The notes under the pieces are model-generated. The model was not told the DNA's origin. It made no database searches and saw nothing but the letters and a program-made list of their open reading frames with translations. DNA of 64,000 nt from Aquitalea aquatica (lineage in GTDB: Bacteria; Pseudomonadota; Gammaproteobacteria; Burkholderiales; Chromobacteriaceae), in the NCBI RefSeq assembly GCF_013911085.1, contig NZ_JACERN010000001.1:62001-126000 (forward strand), given 5' to 3'. Shown here in pieces: positions 15,788-25,286 of this stretch; the first letter of the stretch is position 1; every line of letters starts with the position of its first letter. The translations under genes were made by a program, and so were the position numbers.

Positions 15788-16615
15788 TTACTTGGCAGCG
15801 GAAGCGGCCTTCTTGGCTTTGGCTTTCTTGGCCGGAGCGGAAGCGTCAGCAGCTTGAGCTTTCTGAGCGGAAGCGTCTACTTTCTTGGCAGCGTGCTTTT
15901 TAGCGTGGTGCTTTTTGGCAGCGTGCTTTTTGGCCGGAGCGGAAGCGTCAGCAGCTTGAGCTTTTTGAGCGGAAGCGTCTACTTTCTTGGCAGCGTGCTT
16001 TTTAGCGTGCTTTTTGTGAGCTTTTTTGGCCGGAGCGGAAGCGTCAGCAGCTTGGGCTTTTTGAGCGGAAGCGTCTTTTTTAGCTACTTTCTTAGCCTTG
16101 GCTTTCTTGGCCGGGGCGGAAGCGTCAGCAGCTTGAGCTTTCTGAGCGGAAGCGTCTACTTTCTTGGCAGCGTGCTTTTTAGCGTGGTGCTTTTTAGCGT
16201 GCTTTTTGGCCGGAGCGGAAGCGTCAGCAGCTTGGGCTTTCTGAGCGGAAGCGTCTTTCTTGGCTACTTTTTTAGCCTTGGCTTTTTTGGCCGGAGCGGA
16301 AGCGTCAGCAGCTTGAGCTTTCTGAGCGGAAGCATCTTTCTTGGCTACTTTTTTGGCTTTCTTGGCCGGAGCGGAGGCTTCAGCAGCTTGAGCTTTCTGA
16401 GCGGAAGCGTCTTTCTTGGCTACTTTTTTAGCTTTCTTGGCCGGAGCGGAAGCTTCTGCGGCTTGAGCCTTCTGAGCGGAAGCGTCTTTCTTTACTTTCT
16501 TCTCAGCCTTCTTGGCCTTGTGGATAGCTACCGGAGCGGAAGTGTCAGCAGCGAAGGAAGCAGTGGAGGTCAGGCCGAAGGCGGCGGTCAGAGCGAGCAG
16601 AGCCAGCTTTTTCAT
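15788..16615 (-). CDS. Acid-shock (Asr)-like exported repeat protein
   Basis: A 275-residue protein with a Sec signal peptide (MKKLALLALTAAFGLTSTASFA) followed by eight repeats of DASAQKAQAA(D/E)ASAPAKK, joined by lysine/histidine-rich linkers such as KAKKVAKK and KHHAKKHAAKKV. The signal peptide and the QKAQAA plus KKHAKKH elements strongly resemble the enterobacterial acid-shock protein Asr (about 100 residues, periplasmic, intrinsically disordered), but this protein is nearly three times longer. A histone H1-like DNA-binding protein would have similar composition, but the signal peptide argues against that. AGGAG precedes the ATG. The gene lies directly downstream of rstA-rstB, with an RstA box in its promoter region. 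Confidence 0.82.
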   Translation of the reverse strand: MKKLALLALTAAFGLTSTASFAADTSAPVAIHKAKKAEKKVKKDASAQKAQAAEASAPAKKAKKVAKKDASAQKAQAAEASAPAKKAKKVAKKDASAQKAQAADASAPAKKAKAKKVAKKDASAQKAQAADASAPAKKHAKKHHAKKHAAKKVDASAQKAQAADASAPAKKAKAKKVAKKDASAQKAQAADASAPAKKAHKKHAKKHAAKKVDASAQKAQAADASAPAKKHAAKKHHAKKHAAKKVDASAQKAQAADASAPAKKAKAKKAASAAK

Positions 16616-16734
16616 TTTTGTAAAACTCCTAAGTTCATCTTGAAAATCAAGTTTGAAGGCGGACAGATAGTCCTATTCAGGGGGGCATCCTAACGGTGCT
16701 GCAGAGCAGCGTCTACCCGTGCGATGTTTCCCAA

Positions 16735-16748
16735 TGTAACCAAATGTA
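16735..16748 (-). promoter_or_regulatory. RstA box upstream of the asr-like gene
   Basis: On the - strand the site reads TACATTTGGTTACA, an exact match to the RstA box TACATNTNGTTACA described for E. coli (recalled from the literature). It lies 120-133 bases upstream of the Asr-like start codon and 6 bases past the rstB stop codon. A TAGGAT that could be a -10 element occurs about 42 bp downstream of it without a good -35, consistent with activator dependence. Confidence 0.8.
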
Positions 16749-16753
16749 CATTC

Positions 16754-18025
16754 TCATGTTGGCCAACGAATAATGAAGCGCGCCCCACCCAGTGGCGACT
16801 TCTCTACCAGCACTTCTCCGTGATGCAGGCGGGCGATGCCAGCGACAATCGCCAGGCCCAGACCATGGCCACCAGTCTTGCGGCCACGGCTTTCATCCAG
16901 CCGGATAAAGGGGTCGAACACGCGGGCGCGATCCGACTCCGGAATGCCGGGGCCATCGTCATCCACCATGATGATGCAATTGCGGTTTTCCACACAGACC
17001 GTGGTCTGGATGGTGCTGTCGGCATAGCGGCGGGCATTGGACAGAAAATTGTCGAGTGCCCGGGTGATCAGATATTGGTCGGCCAGAAAAGTCAGCTCCT
17101 GGCCGGATGGCTCTATCCAGTTGAGGCCCGGTGCCAGCGTGGCCTGTTCGTGGATGCGCTCTTTAGCCCAGGCAATGGCATTGAACTGGTTCAGTTGCAG
17201 TGGGGCTTCCGGCCGGTCGAGCTTGGCATGGAACAACAGCTCTTCCACCAGCGAGTCGATGGCGTCCAGGTCTTTTTCAATGGCTTTCTTGGCCGGTGAA
17301 TCGTCCTCGCCTTCCAGCAGGGCCAGCCGGTAGCGCAGCCGCGCCAGCGGGGTGCGCAGTTCGTGCGCCACTGCATTAGTCAGTGCCTTTTTGCTGGCCA
17401 GCAGGGCGGCGATGCTGTCTGCCATATGGTTGAAGGCAGCGGCCACCTGACGCACACCGGAGCGGCTGGGTAGATGGACCCGTGCGGAGAAATCGCCACC
17501 AGCCAGTTTGCCAGCGGTTTTTTCCAGGGTAACCAGATCCTTCCAGTGCGGCTGCATCCACAGGAATACCGGTATTGCCAGTGACAGGCCCAGCAGTGCC
17601 AGCAAGGCGTAATCCACCGATTTGAGCTGATGCAGGAAGAACAGGTAGCGCAGCGGTCCGGCCACCAGCAGGTAGTTGCTGTCTTCAATTTTCTGCAGGA
17701 ACAGGTATTTGTCTTCCAGCATCACGATCTCGCCGCGATTGAGCGCTTCTTCCGATTCCTCATCCAGCAGGTAGTTGCTTTGTTTTTCTACCGTAACCTT
17801 GAAGGTGAAGTCGTGATTGGAGCTTTGCAGGGTTTCGGTCCAGCGATCCTCGGGTACCCCGTGCAGATCGGCCTCGATCAGCGATAGCGTGGTGCGCAGC
17901 AGGTCCGACAGGTAGCGTTCGCCAACATCGTCCACTGCCTGTTTGTAAACTGCTCCCACCATGACCACCGCCACCATGAAGCAGGTAACCAGCAGCAGGT
18001 AAAACTGGATAAACAGACGCCGCAT
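16754..18025 (-). CDS. rstB: Sensor histidine kinase RstB
   Basis: A 423-residue inner-membrane sensor kinase. There are two transmembrane helices (about residues 7-27 and 135-155) around a ~105-residue periplasmic sensor, a HAMP linker (to about 210), the phospho-acceptor box AVAHELRTPLARLRYRLALLEG, and an ATPase domain with NFLSNARRYA, DDGPGIP and GGHGLGLAIV. Identification as RstB rests on the RstA identity of its partner 2 bp upstream, on length, and on the HELRTPL-RLRYRL box shared with E. coli RstB. In enterobacteria the system is linked to PhoPQ and acid stress; the signal here is not known. Confidence 0.88.
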   Translation of the reverse strand: MRRLFIQFYLLLVTCFMVAVVMVGAVYKQAVDDVGERYLSDLLRTTLSLIEADLHGVPEDRWTETLQSSNHDFTFKVTVEKQSNYLLDEESEEALNRGEIVMLEDKYLFLQKIEDSNYLLVAGPLRYLFFLHQLKSVDYALLALLGLSLAIPVFLWMQPHWKDLVTLEKTAGKLAGGDFSARVHLPSRSGVRQVAAAFNHMADSIAALLASKKALTNAVAHELRTPLARLRYRLALLEGEDDSPAKKAIEKDLDAIDSLVEELLFHAKLDRPEAPLQLNQFNAIAWAKERIHEQATLAPGLNWIEPSGQELTFLADQYLITRALDNFLSNARRYADSTIQTTVCVENRNCIIMVDDDGPGIPESDRARVFDPFIRLDESRGRKTGGHGLGLAIVAGIARLHHGEVLVEKSPLGGARFIIRWPT

Positions 18026-18027
18026 GC

Positions 18028-18744
18028 TTATTCCCAGCCGGACAGCGAGAACAGATAGCCGCGGTTGCGTACTGTCTTGATGCGGAAGGGTTCGGTTGGG
18101 TTGTCGCCCAGTTTTTTGCGCAGGCGCGAGATGGCTACGTCGATGCTGCGATCCAGCCCGTCATAGCTGACCCCGCGCATTTCCTTGAGCAGGATGTCGC
18201 GGTTGAGCGTTTCGCCGGCATGGCTGGCCAGCAGCCACAGCAAGTCGAAGTCCGAGGTGGACAGGGCTACTTTCTCCCGCTCCAGGATCACGTCACGGCT
18301 GACCGGGTCGATGGAGAGCTGGCCGAATACCAGCTTGCGCTGGGTCTTGAGTGGCTGGCTTTCCGCTGCCGGCTGTGCCGGGCGCATATTGCGCAATTGT
18401 GAGCGCAGGCGCGCCACCAGCACCGACGGTGGGGTGGTTTTGAGGATGTAGTCGTTGGCCCCCAGTTCCAGCCCCAGAATCTGGTTCATGTCGCTGTCCA
18501 GCGAGGTGAGCATGATGATGGGGCCATCAAAGTTGGGTCGTAATTCGCGACAGATGGACAGGCCGTCCTTGCCTGGCAGCATGATGTCCAGCAGCACCAT
18601 GTCAGGGGCCTCACGTTCGATGGTGGCCAGCGCAGTATCGCCACGCGGTTCGATTACCACGTCCATCTCGTGGCGGGACAGAAAGTCGCTGATCAGTTCG
18701 GCCAGGTCGGGGTCGTCTTCCACAAACACGATACGGTAAGTCAT
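18028..18744 (-). CDS. rstA: Response regulator RstA (OmpR family)
   Basis: A 238-residue OmpR/PhoB-type regulator. The receiver domain (residues 1-120) has FVEDDPDLAEL, phospho-acceptor Asp near 53 in MVLLDIMLPGKDGLSICRELR, the conserved LTSLDSDMN and GANDYILKTTPPSVL. These last motifs are characteristic of RstA rather than of other OmpR members. The C-terminal winged helix (about 140-238) contains LNRDILLKEMRGVSYDGLDRSIDVAISRLRKKLGD in segments and ends with the usual VRNRGYLFS hairpin. The ATG at 18744 is preferred over an upstream TTG at 18771. It is probably co-transcribed with rstB. Confidence 0.92.
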   Translation of the reverse strand: MTYRIVFVEDDPDLAELISDFLSRHEMDVVIEPRGDTALATIEREAPDMVLLDIMLPGKDGLSICRELRPNFDGPIIMLTSLDSDMNQILGLELGANDYILKTTPPSVLVARLRSQLRNMRPAQPAAESQPLKTQRKLVFGQLSIDPVSRDVILEREKVALSTSDFDLLWLLASHAGETLNRDILLKEMRGVSYDGLDRSIDVAISRLRKKLGDNPTEPFRIKTVRNRGYLFSLSGWE

Positions 18745-18959
18745 GCCATGCAATCCATCGGGTTGATTCAATACCGAAGGAGTATGGCGCTTGGCGACGG
18801 CAGACTCAACCTTGCCGCATGCATGGCCGGCCGGCGCATTCGCTCATTGATTGAGAATAACCATAATAAAACTGAGATTTTTCTTGCTACTATCAATTAG
18901 GTCCATGCTTTTTGCATGTGAATGATAATTAGTAAAAATAATGCAATGGGAGAGTCAGG

Positions 18960-20945
18960 ATGTTCTTCAAGCGTAACAAGACGACAAACGCCACGCGGTC
19001 CAGCCATAGCGCGCTTGACCCCATCCAGCTTGTCCGCACACGTAGCAGTACCATGGATAATGATTTGCGTGCTACCAGCCGCAGTGATATCCGGCTGGTG
19101 CTGGGTTTTATCAATCCGGCAGCCAATCTGGACCAGGTGGCCCGCAGTGCTGCTGCTGCGTTTCCCGGTGCCAAGGTGGTACTGACTACTACGGCGGGTG
19201 AGCTGTGCTCGGCTAAGGCGGGCGATGCGCTGTACCTGCCGGCCAATCCTGGCTGGGACAGCATGGTATTCCAGCTGTTCGATCAGCAACTGCTGGCTGA
19301 CGTGCATGTGGCCAGCGTGCCGTTGGCCTGCGAAGATATCAAGTCCGGTCAGCCCAAGCTGCCGCATGATGAGCGGGTGCGCCGCCTGGTGGACAATCTG
19401 TCGCGGGTGCAGCCGTCTTTTTCCATGAATTATCAGGAAGGCTTTGTCCTGACGCTGGTGGATGGCTTGTCTAATAGTGAAAGCTATCTGATGGAAGCCA
19501 TTTACGAGTCCGACCGCTTTCCCTACCTGTTTATCGGCGGCTCCGCTGGCGGCCCGCTGGATTTCAGCATGACCCGCCTGCATGATGGCCAGAGCGCACG
19601 TGATGGCCATGCCGTGCTGGTGTTCATCAAGCTGGCACCAGCCTATCGCTATGGTGTGTTCAAGTCGCAGAACTTTCAGGAAACCGGTACCGCCTTTACC
19701 ATTGCCAAGGCCAGTTCCGAGCTGCGCCGGGTTGAATCGGTGTTCGACCGTGATGGCAAGGTATGTAATGTAGTGGATGTGCTGGCTCGCCATTTCTCGT
19801 GCCGGCCAGCCGAGGTGGCTGAGCGGCTGGGCAAATTCAGCTTCGGCATCAAGCTGAAAAACGAGATGTTTGTCCGCTCCGTGCTGGGGGTGGATGCGGA
19901 GCAGGGTGTGTTGCAATTCGCCTGTGACTTGTCGTTTGGCGAAGAGCTGCACTTGCTGAAGCAAGAGGGCTTGGTTGAGCGCACGCAAAGTGACTTTTCC
20001 CGTTTCAGCCAGGGCAAGCCGGCCGCTATTGGTGGTTTGCTCAACGACTGTATCCTGCGCCGTCTCAATAACGGCGGAGCGCTGGCCACCAGCAATGTGT
20101 ATGGCAATATCCCGGTCGCCGGTTTTTCCTCGTTCGGCGAACTGCTGGGGGTCAATATCAACCAGACCCAGACCGCAGTGTTCTTCTATCAGGCGGTGGA
20201 AAACTTCCAGGATGATTTTGTGCAGCGCTTCCCGGTGCACTATGCCAACTTCAAGAATTACTTCTACAGCCGTGAAGTATCACGTGCTCGCTGGATTGAC
20301 CGCATGAAAACCCAGGTCATCCACGAGCTGCAGGGCTACAAGAGTTTTGCCAGCCAGTTGATGGAAAGCTTGCCGCTGTTCCGTCAGGCATCCGCCGAGC
20401 TGGTGACGCACTTGATCTCCATTCAGCAGGAAATCGCCCATTTTTCGGCCAGCGTGGAGCAGGGTAACAAGACATCCAGCAATGTCAGCCAGCGTATCGT
20501 CGAACTGGAAAAAGATGCGCGCCAGATTGGCGACGTCATGCTGATGATCAAGAAGATTGCCGAGCAGACCAATTTGCTGGCACTGAACGCGGCCATCGAG
20601 GCGGCGCGGGCCGGTGAGGCTGGCCGTGGCTTTGCGGTGGTGGCCGACGAAGTACGCAAGCTGGCCAACAACACCCAGTCGAATCTCGATGCTACCGGCG
20701 GTGCGGTAGAGCACGTGATGAGTGGGGTACAGCAGGTGGGCGTGGACATGCGCGAGATGAATGCGCATGTCGGTAGCTTTGCTCAGGAAATGCAGCAGGT
20801 GATGGACTTGCTGGCCAAGCTGGCGGCGTCCTCGGGCAGCAGCCAGCAGCAGCTGGACCAGATGGTGGACAGTACTGGCGAATTGTACGAACGCATGCGC
20901 AAGGTGGATCAGGATCTGGAGGCCATCCTGGCGCTCGAGCGCTGA
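18960..20945 (+). CDS. FIST-domain cytosolic methyl-accepting chemotaxis protein
   Basis: A 661-residue protein with no transmembrane helix. Residues about 45-410 form FIST N and C domains ([37 protein letters not shown] in parts, [48 protein letters not shown]), a predicted small-ligand sensor. From about 430 a methyl-accepting signalling region follows, with the hairpin tip [35 protein letters not shown] that contacts CheA and CheW. It is thus a soluble chemoreceptor-like sensor. It is divergent from rstA, sharing a 215-bp upstream region. No che genes are adjacent. Confidence 0.9.
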   Translation: MFFKRNKTTNATRSSHSALDPIQLVRTRSSTMDNDLRATSRSDIRLVLGFINPAANLDQVARSAAAAFPGAKVVLTTTAGELCSAKAGDALYLPANPGWDSMVFQLFDQQLLADVHVASVPLACEDIKSGQPKLPHDERVRRLVDNLSRVQPSFSMNYQEGFVLTLVDGLSNSESYLMEAIYESDRFPYLFIGGSAGGPLDFSMTRLHDGQSARDGHAVLVFIKLAPAYRYGVFKSQNFQETGTAFTIAKASSELRRVESVFDRDGKVCNVVDVLARHFSCRPAEVAERLGKFSFGIKLKNEMFVRSVLGVDAEQGVLQFACDLSFGEELHLLKQEGLVERTQSDFSRFSQGKPAAIGGLLNDCILRRLNNGGALATSNVYGNIPVAGFSSFGELLGVNINQTQTAVFFYQAVENFQDDFVQRFPVHYANFKNYFYSREVSRARWIDRMKTQVIHELQGYKSFASQLMESLPLFRQASAELVTHLISIQQEIAHFSASVEQGNKTSSNVSQRIVELEKDARQIGDVMLMIKKIAEQTNLLALNAAIEAARAGEAGRGFAVVADEVRKLANNTQSNLDATGGAVEHVMSGVQQVGVDMREMNAHVGSFAQEMQQVMDLLAKLAASSGSSQQQLDQMVDSTGELYERMRKVDQDLEAILALER

Positions 20946-21036
20946 TTGCCGGTTGGCAATCGGCCTAATCAGGGGCATTGCTTACTGGCCGGGCCTCCAA
21001 GGCAGCTTGCCCGCTGATTGTTATCCCACGCTACAC

Positions 21037-21071
21037 AAAACCGCCGTCTTGCTTGCAAGCGGCGGTTTTTT
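21037..21071 (+). terminator. Terminator of the FIST chemoreceptor gene
   Basis: Stem AAAACCGCCG / CGGCGGTTTT, loop of 13 bases, ending in a run of six T about 90 bp after the stop codon. The A/T flanks would also allow leftward function. Confidence 0.85.
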
Positions 21072-21217
21072 CATGTCTGGCGCTGGTGTCGGGCGTTTCA
21101 AGCCGGGGTGCAGGATATTTTTTGTAACTAATTGCAACAATCCGCATGCTGCATTGCACAGCCCATGCGAGAGGCGTAAATCCTTGCTGCGCCTATCATG
21201 AGAACACTATTTTGATA

Positions 21218-21231
21218 TTGACGTAAATCAA
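21218..21231. promoter_or_regulatory. FNR/Anr-like binding site
   Basis: TTGACGTAAATCAA matches the FNR consensus TTGAT-N4-ATCAA at nine of ten defined positions. It lies 445 bp upstream of cyoA. Repression of an aerobic oxidase by FNR is known in E. coli, so a role at cyo is plausible, but the distance is large. Confidence 0.4.
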
Positions 21232-21524
21232 GCCTGCACCATTTTGATGCAGTTTTCCGGGCGGTGGTCGACAGTGACGGCTTGCTCTGGGGAATGAAAC
21301 TGATTTGTAATAGCGCGCCCGTCACTGTGACAAATTGTCGCAGCCTTGTCAGCCCCCGCTTGTGCGCGGCGACATGCCGACGCGGCAGGCCAGATCACCT
21401 GGCAGTACAGCGTTCACCTTTTCCGTTTGGCGGCGGTCTGCACAGGCGCAGATTGTCGAGCAGGAACAGCACGGTCATCGCGTCATGGCTGGTGTTGGCG
21501 GGAGGGCTCAGCAAATAGGGATGG

Positions 21525-21537
21525 AATGATATTCATT
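21525..21537. promoter_or_regulatory. Fur-box-like palindrome
   Basis: AATGATATTCATT is a near-perfect inverted repeat and agrees with the core of the 19-base Fur box at 13 of 19 positions when extended. It lies about 140 bp upstream of cyoA. This is similarity only; no promoter hexamers were identified around it. Confidence 0.35.
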
Positions 21538-21675
21538 ACGGGTAGAGTGGCAAGGTCGTGCGCTCTGCCCGCCGGGTCGGCCCTGTTGCCGGCTGCTGCA
21601 TCACTGACAGTGCCAGGCCGCGCACTGTCACCCGCGCCAAGGCGCGAGCAACGAATCTTTAACCCGTAAAGTCGT

Positions 21676-22614
21676 ATGATGAGAAACTTTAGACCCACCC
21701 GCCTGTTGTGGGGACTCTCGCCCGTGCTGGCTGTACTGCTCTCGGGGTGTCAAGGTGGCATTCTTGACCCCAAAGGACAGGTAGCGGCGGATGAAAAGTC
21801 CCTGATCATCACGGCCACCCTGCTGATGTTGCTGGTTGTCATCCCGGTGATCGTGATGACTTTCCTGTTTGCCTGGAAGTATCGCGCCAGCAACAAGGAC
21901 GCCATCTACACCCCCAAGTGGTCGCACTCCAACAAGATCGAAGCCGTTGTCTGGATCATCCCCATCATCATCGTGGCCTGTCTGGCGGTGGTGACCTGGA
22001 AAACCACCCACAAGCTCGACCCCTACCGCCCGCTGGATTCGGACAAGAAGCCGATCAATGTCCAGGTGGTGGCCATGAACTGGAAATGGCTGTTCATCTA
22101 CCCGGATCTGAACATCGCCACCGTCAACCAGATCGCCTTCCCCAAGGATGTGCCGGTTAACTTCCGCATTACCTCGGATGCCGCGATGAACTCCTTCTTC
22201 ATCCCGCAGCTGGGTGGCCAGATTTACGCCATGGCCGGCATGGAAACCAAGCTGCATCTGGTGGCCAACGAGGCAGGCACTTACAAGGGCTTCTCCGCCA
22301 ACTACAGCGGTGCCGGTTTCTCCGGCATGAAGTTCAATGCCATCGCTACCGAAACGCCGGAACAGTTTGATGCCTGGGTACAGAAGGTACGCGCATCGGG
22401 CAAGGCCCTGAATGCCGATGCCTACCTCGCGCTGGTCAAGCCGAGCGAGAACAATGCGGCGGCCTTCTACACCACGCCAGAACCGCGTCTGTTCGATGCC
22501 GTGCTGCACAAATACATGGCAGGCCGCCAGTCGCTGGCTGCCACGGACGACGAACTGAAGCTGGCAGCACTGACCAAGCGTCTGTGCGAAACCCCGGCCG
22601 TCAAGGAGCAATAA
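21676..22614 (+). CDS. cyoA: Cytochrome bo3 ubiquinol oxidase subunit II
   Basis: A 312-residue lipoprotein subunit of the proton-pumping quinol oxidase. It has a signal peptide with lipobox LLSGC (Cys near residue 25), two transmembrane helices (about 45-67 and 90-112) and a periplasmic cupredoxin-like domain (VVAMNWKWLFIYPD, MNSFFIPQLGGQIYAM, NYSGAGFSGMKF). The cysteine, histidine and methionine CuA ligands of cytochrome c oxidases are absent, which marks it as a quinol oxidase. It is the first gene of cyoABCDE, with cyoB starting 3 bp after its stop. Confidence 0.95.
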   Translation: MMRNFRPTRLLWGLSPVLAVLLSGCQGGILDPKGQVAADEKSLIITATLLMLLVVIPVIVMTFLFAWKYRASNKDAIYTPKWSHSNKIEAVVWIIPIIIVACLAVVTWKTTHKLDPYRPLDSDKKPINVQVVAMNWKWLFIYPDLNIATVNQIAFPKDVPVNFRITSDAAMNSFFIPQLGGQIYAMAGMETKLHLVANEAGTYKGFSANYSGAGFSGMKFNAIATETPEQFDAWVQKVRASGKALNADAYLALVKPSENNAAAFYTTPEPRLFDAVLHKYMAGRQSLAATDDELKLAALTKRLCETPAVKEQ

Positions 22615-22617
22615 TCG

Positions 22618-24660
22618 ATGTTGTTAGGCAAACTGACTCTGGACGCCATTCCGCTCCATGAGCCCATTATCGTGGCGGCGCTGTCTGGCGCCGGCCTGAT
22701 GGGCCTGCTGGTGATGGCGCTGATAACCAAATTCGGCAAGTGGGGCTATCTGTGGCATGAGTGGCTGACCTCGGTTGACCACAAGAAAATCGGCGTGATG
22801 TACATCATCGTCGCCATGATCATGCTGCTGCGTGGCTTTGCCGATGCGCTGATGATGCGCGCCCAGCTGGCCATGGCCACCGACGGGCATCTGGGGGTAT
22901 TTCCACCAGAGCACTACGACCAGATCTTCACCGCGCATGGTGTGATCATGATCATCTTCATGGCCATGCCTTTCATGACCGGCCTGATGAACATCGTGGT
23001 GCCGCTGCAGATTGGCGCACGTGACGTGGCCTTCCCCTTCCTGAACTCGCTGAGCTTCTGGCTGCTGGTGTCGGCGGTGATTCTGGTCAACCTGTCGCTG
23101 GGTGTGGGCAACTTTGCCCGTACCGGCTGGGTAGCCTATCCGCCGTTGTCCGAGCTGGGCTTCAGTCCAGATGTGGGGGTGGATTACTACACCTGGGCGC
23201 TACAGATATCCGGGATAGGGACGACGCTCACGGCGATCAACTTCCTGGTGACCATCATCAAGATGCGCGCACCGGGCATGAAGCTGATGCAAATGCCGAT
23301 CTTCACCTGGACCTGCACCTGGGCCAACGTGCTGATCGTGGCTTCCTTCCCCATCCTGACCGGCGCCCTGGCCATGCTGAGCCTGGACCGCTACCTGGAC
23401 TTCCACTTCTTTACTGCGGAAGCCGGTGGCAACGCCATGATGTACCTGAACCTGTTCTGGGCCTGGGGCCATCCTGAAGTTTACATTCTGGTGCTGCCGG
23501 CTTTCGGTATCTTCTCCGAAGTCATCTCCACCTTCTCCGGCAAGCGCCTGTTTGGCCATACTTCGATGATCATCGCCAGCGGCGTGATTTCGGTACTGGG
23601 CTTCATGGTGTGGCTGCACCACTTCTTCACCATGGGTTCCGGTGCAGACGTCAACGCCTTCTTCGGTATCGCCACCATGGTGATTTCGGTACCGACCGGC
23701 GTGAAGCTGTTCAACTGGCTGTTCACCATGTATCAGGGCCGTATCCGCTTTACCCCGCCGGTATTGTGGACCATGGGCTTCATGGTGACCTTCTCCATCG
23801 GCGGCATGACCGGCGTGCTGATGGCCGTTCCGGGTGCTGACTTTGTGCTGCACAACAGCCTGTTCCTGATTGCCCACTTCCACAACACCATCATCGGTGG
23901 CGCGGTGTTCGGCTATCTGGCTGGTTTCTCTTACTGGTTCCCCAAGGCCTTCGGCTTCAAGCTGAATGAAAAGCTGGGCAAGGCAGCCTTCTGGTTCTGG
24001 CAGAGCGGTTTCATGTTTGCCTTCATCCCGCTGTACGTGCTGGGCTTCCTGGGCATGACCCGTCGTCTGAACCATACCGACAATCCGGCATGGGACCCGT
24101 GGCTGTATCTGGCTTGCGTGGGCGCGGTGCTGATTGCCTGCGGTATCGGCTGCCAGCTGCTGCAGATCGTGGTGAGCATCCGCGACCGCAAGAAACTTGC
24201 CGACGTAACCGGCGACCCGTGGAATGGCCATACCCTGGAATGGTCCACTTCCTCGCCGCCGCCGTTCTACAACTTCGCTACCGTGCCGCATGTGCATGAT
24301 ATCGATGCCTTCACCGACATGAAGGAAAAGGGCGAGGCCTACAAGGTGCCGCAGAAGTACGCACCGATCCACATGCCAAGCAATACCGCTACCGGCGTGT
24401 ACATCGGCGGCTTCACCACCCTGCTGGGTTTTGCCCTGATCTGGCATATCTGGTGGCTGGCGATTGTCGGCCTGGTCGGCATCATCGGCGCCATGCTGGC
24501 CCGTGCTTACGACAACAATCTGGACTACTACGTGCAGCCGGATGAAGTCGAAAGCATCGAGCGTGCCCACTTCGAACAGATGGGCATTGATGTGGACAAC
24601 TACACCGAACGCGATGCCGACAAGCCGCGTCGTGGCAGCCGTCCCACCACTACCGCCTAA
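22618..24660 (+). CDS. cyoB: Cytochrome bo3 ubiquinol oxidase subunit I
   Basis: Catalytic subunit (680 residues, about 15 transmembrane helices) that holds heme b, heme o3 and CuB. Signature elements are [13 protein letters not shown], the heme-ligand helix [15 protein letters not shown], the CuB/tyrosine region [24 protein letters not shown], and HFHNTIIGG. An AAGGAG ribosome-binding site lies at the end of cyoA. It reduces oxygen to water with electrons from ubiquinol, which the downstream nuo complex can supply. Length and order match the E. coli operon. Confidence 0.97.
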   Translation: MLLGKLTLDAIPLHEPIIVAALSGAGLMGLLVMALITKFGKWGYLWHEWLTSVDHKKIGVMYIIVAMIMLLRGFADALMMRAQLAMATDGHLGVFPPEHYDQIFTAHGVIMIIFMAMPFMTGLMNIVVPLQIGARDVAFPFLNSLSFWLLVSAVILVNLSLGVGNFARTGWVAYPPLSELGFSPDVGVDYYTWALQISGIGTTLTAINFLVTIIKMRAPGMKLMQMPIFTWTCTWANVLIVASFPILTGALAMLSLDRYLDFHFFTAEAGGNAMMYLNLFWAWGHPEVYILVLPAFGIFSEVISTFSGKRLFGHTSMIIASGVISVLGFMVWLHHFFTMGSGADVNAFFGIATMVISVPTGVKLFNWLFTMYQGRIRFTPPVLWTMGFMVTFSIGGMTGVLMAVPGADFVLHNSLFLIAHFHNTIIGGAVFGYLAGFSYWFPKAFGFKLNEKLGKAAFWFWQSGFMFAFIPLYVLGFLGMTRRLNHTDNPAWDPWLYLACVGAVLIACGIGCQLLQIVVSIRDRKKLADVTGDPWNGHTLEWSTSSPPPFYNFATVPHVHDIDAFTDMKEKGEAYKVPQKYAPIHMPSNTATGVYIGGFTTLLGFALIWHIWWLAIVGLVGIIGAMLARAYDNNLDYYVQPDEVESIERAHFEQMGIDVDNYTERDADKPRRGSRPTTTA

Positions 24661-24674
24661 CAGGTTGAGCCAAG

Positions 24675-25286
24675 ATGAGTACTTATGTAGAGCACGCGCA
24701 CGACGCGCATGACGACCACGAGCACCACGACAGCGGTTCGCAAACCGTGCTGGGCTTCTGGTTCTATCTGATGACCGACTGCATCCTGTTCGCCACGGCT
24801 TTTGCGGCGTACGCGGTGCTGTACCGCAACGTCGCCACCGGCGTTTCGGGCAAGGAAATCTTCGAGCTGCCTTATGTAATGGGTGAAACCGCAGCCCTGC
24901 TGCTGTCCTCCATCACCTACGGCTTTGCCATGATTGCCGGCTACAAGGGCAATAAGTCGGCCGTACTGGGCTGGCTGGCGGTCACCTTTGCCTGCGGCGC
25001 GGTGTTCATCGGCATGGAGGTGAACGAGTTTCACCACCTGATCGCTGAAGGCCATGGCCCCAATGTCAGCGCCTTCCTGTCGTCCTTCTTCGGTCTGGTG
25101 GGCCTGCACGGCCTACACGTGACTGCCGGCCTGATCTGGATGACGGTGATGATGATCGAAGTGGCCAAAACCGGCCTGACCGGCCGCGCCATGACCCGCC
25201 TGAACTGCCTCAGCCTGTTCTGGCACTTCCTCGACATCGTGTGGATCTGCGTGTTCACCGTCGTCTACCTGAAAGGAGCCATGTAA
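24675..25286 (+). CDS. cyoC: Cytochrome bo3 ubiquinol oxidase subunit III
   Basis: A 203-residue integral membrane subunit with five predicted helices and the family motifs [28 protein letters not shown] and [17 protein letters not shown]. The first 20 residues are rich in His and Asp ([13 protein letters not shown]), a common feature of this subunit in betaproteobacteria. It starts 14 bp after cyoB and its stop shares a base with the cyoD start (TAATG), so the two are translationally coupled. Confidence 0.95.
   Translation: MSTYVEHAHDAHDDHEHHDSGSQTVLGFWFYLMTDCILFATAFAAYAVLYRNVATGVSGKEIFELPYVMGETAALLLSSITYGFAMIAGYKGNKSAVLGWLAVTFACGAVFIGMEVNEFHHLIAEGHGPNVSAFLSSFFGLVGLHGLHVTAGLIWMTVMMIEVAKTGLTGRAMTRLNCLSLFWHFLDIVWICVFTVVYLKGAM

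Larger units (their letters stand above)
20946..21675. other. Intergenic region upstream of cyoA
   Basis: About 730 bp. It contains the terminator of the FIST receptor (21037-21071), an FNR-like site (21218-21231), a Fur-like palindrome (21525-21537) and, nearer cyoA, the hairpin TGACAGTGC / GCACTGTCA (about 21605-21630). Frames here are short and not protein-like. The length and the number of palindromes suggest a heavily regulated cyo promoter region. Confidence 0.5.

Noticed and set aside
15800-16500. Regular repeats that first suggested a CRISPR array
   Set aside because: Units of 75-100 bp are in frame, encode a repeated peptide and lack distinct spacers. It is a coding tandem repeat.
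15746-16693. A 315-codon + strand frame with Gly/Ser/Phe/Leu repeats opposite the asr-like gene
   Set aside because: The repeats are the reverse complement of the Asr-like repeats. It has no ribosome-binding site, while the - strand frame has a signal peptide, AGGAG and a terminator.
21264-21669. Several frames of 80-107 codons upstream of cyoA
   Set aside because: Cys/Arg/Ala-rich translations without a ribosome-binding site. They lie in the long regulatory gap.
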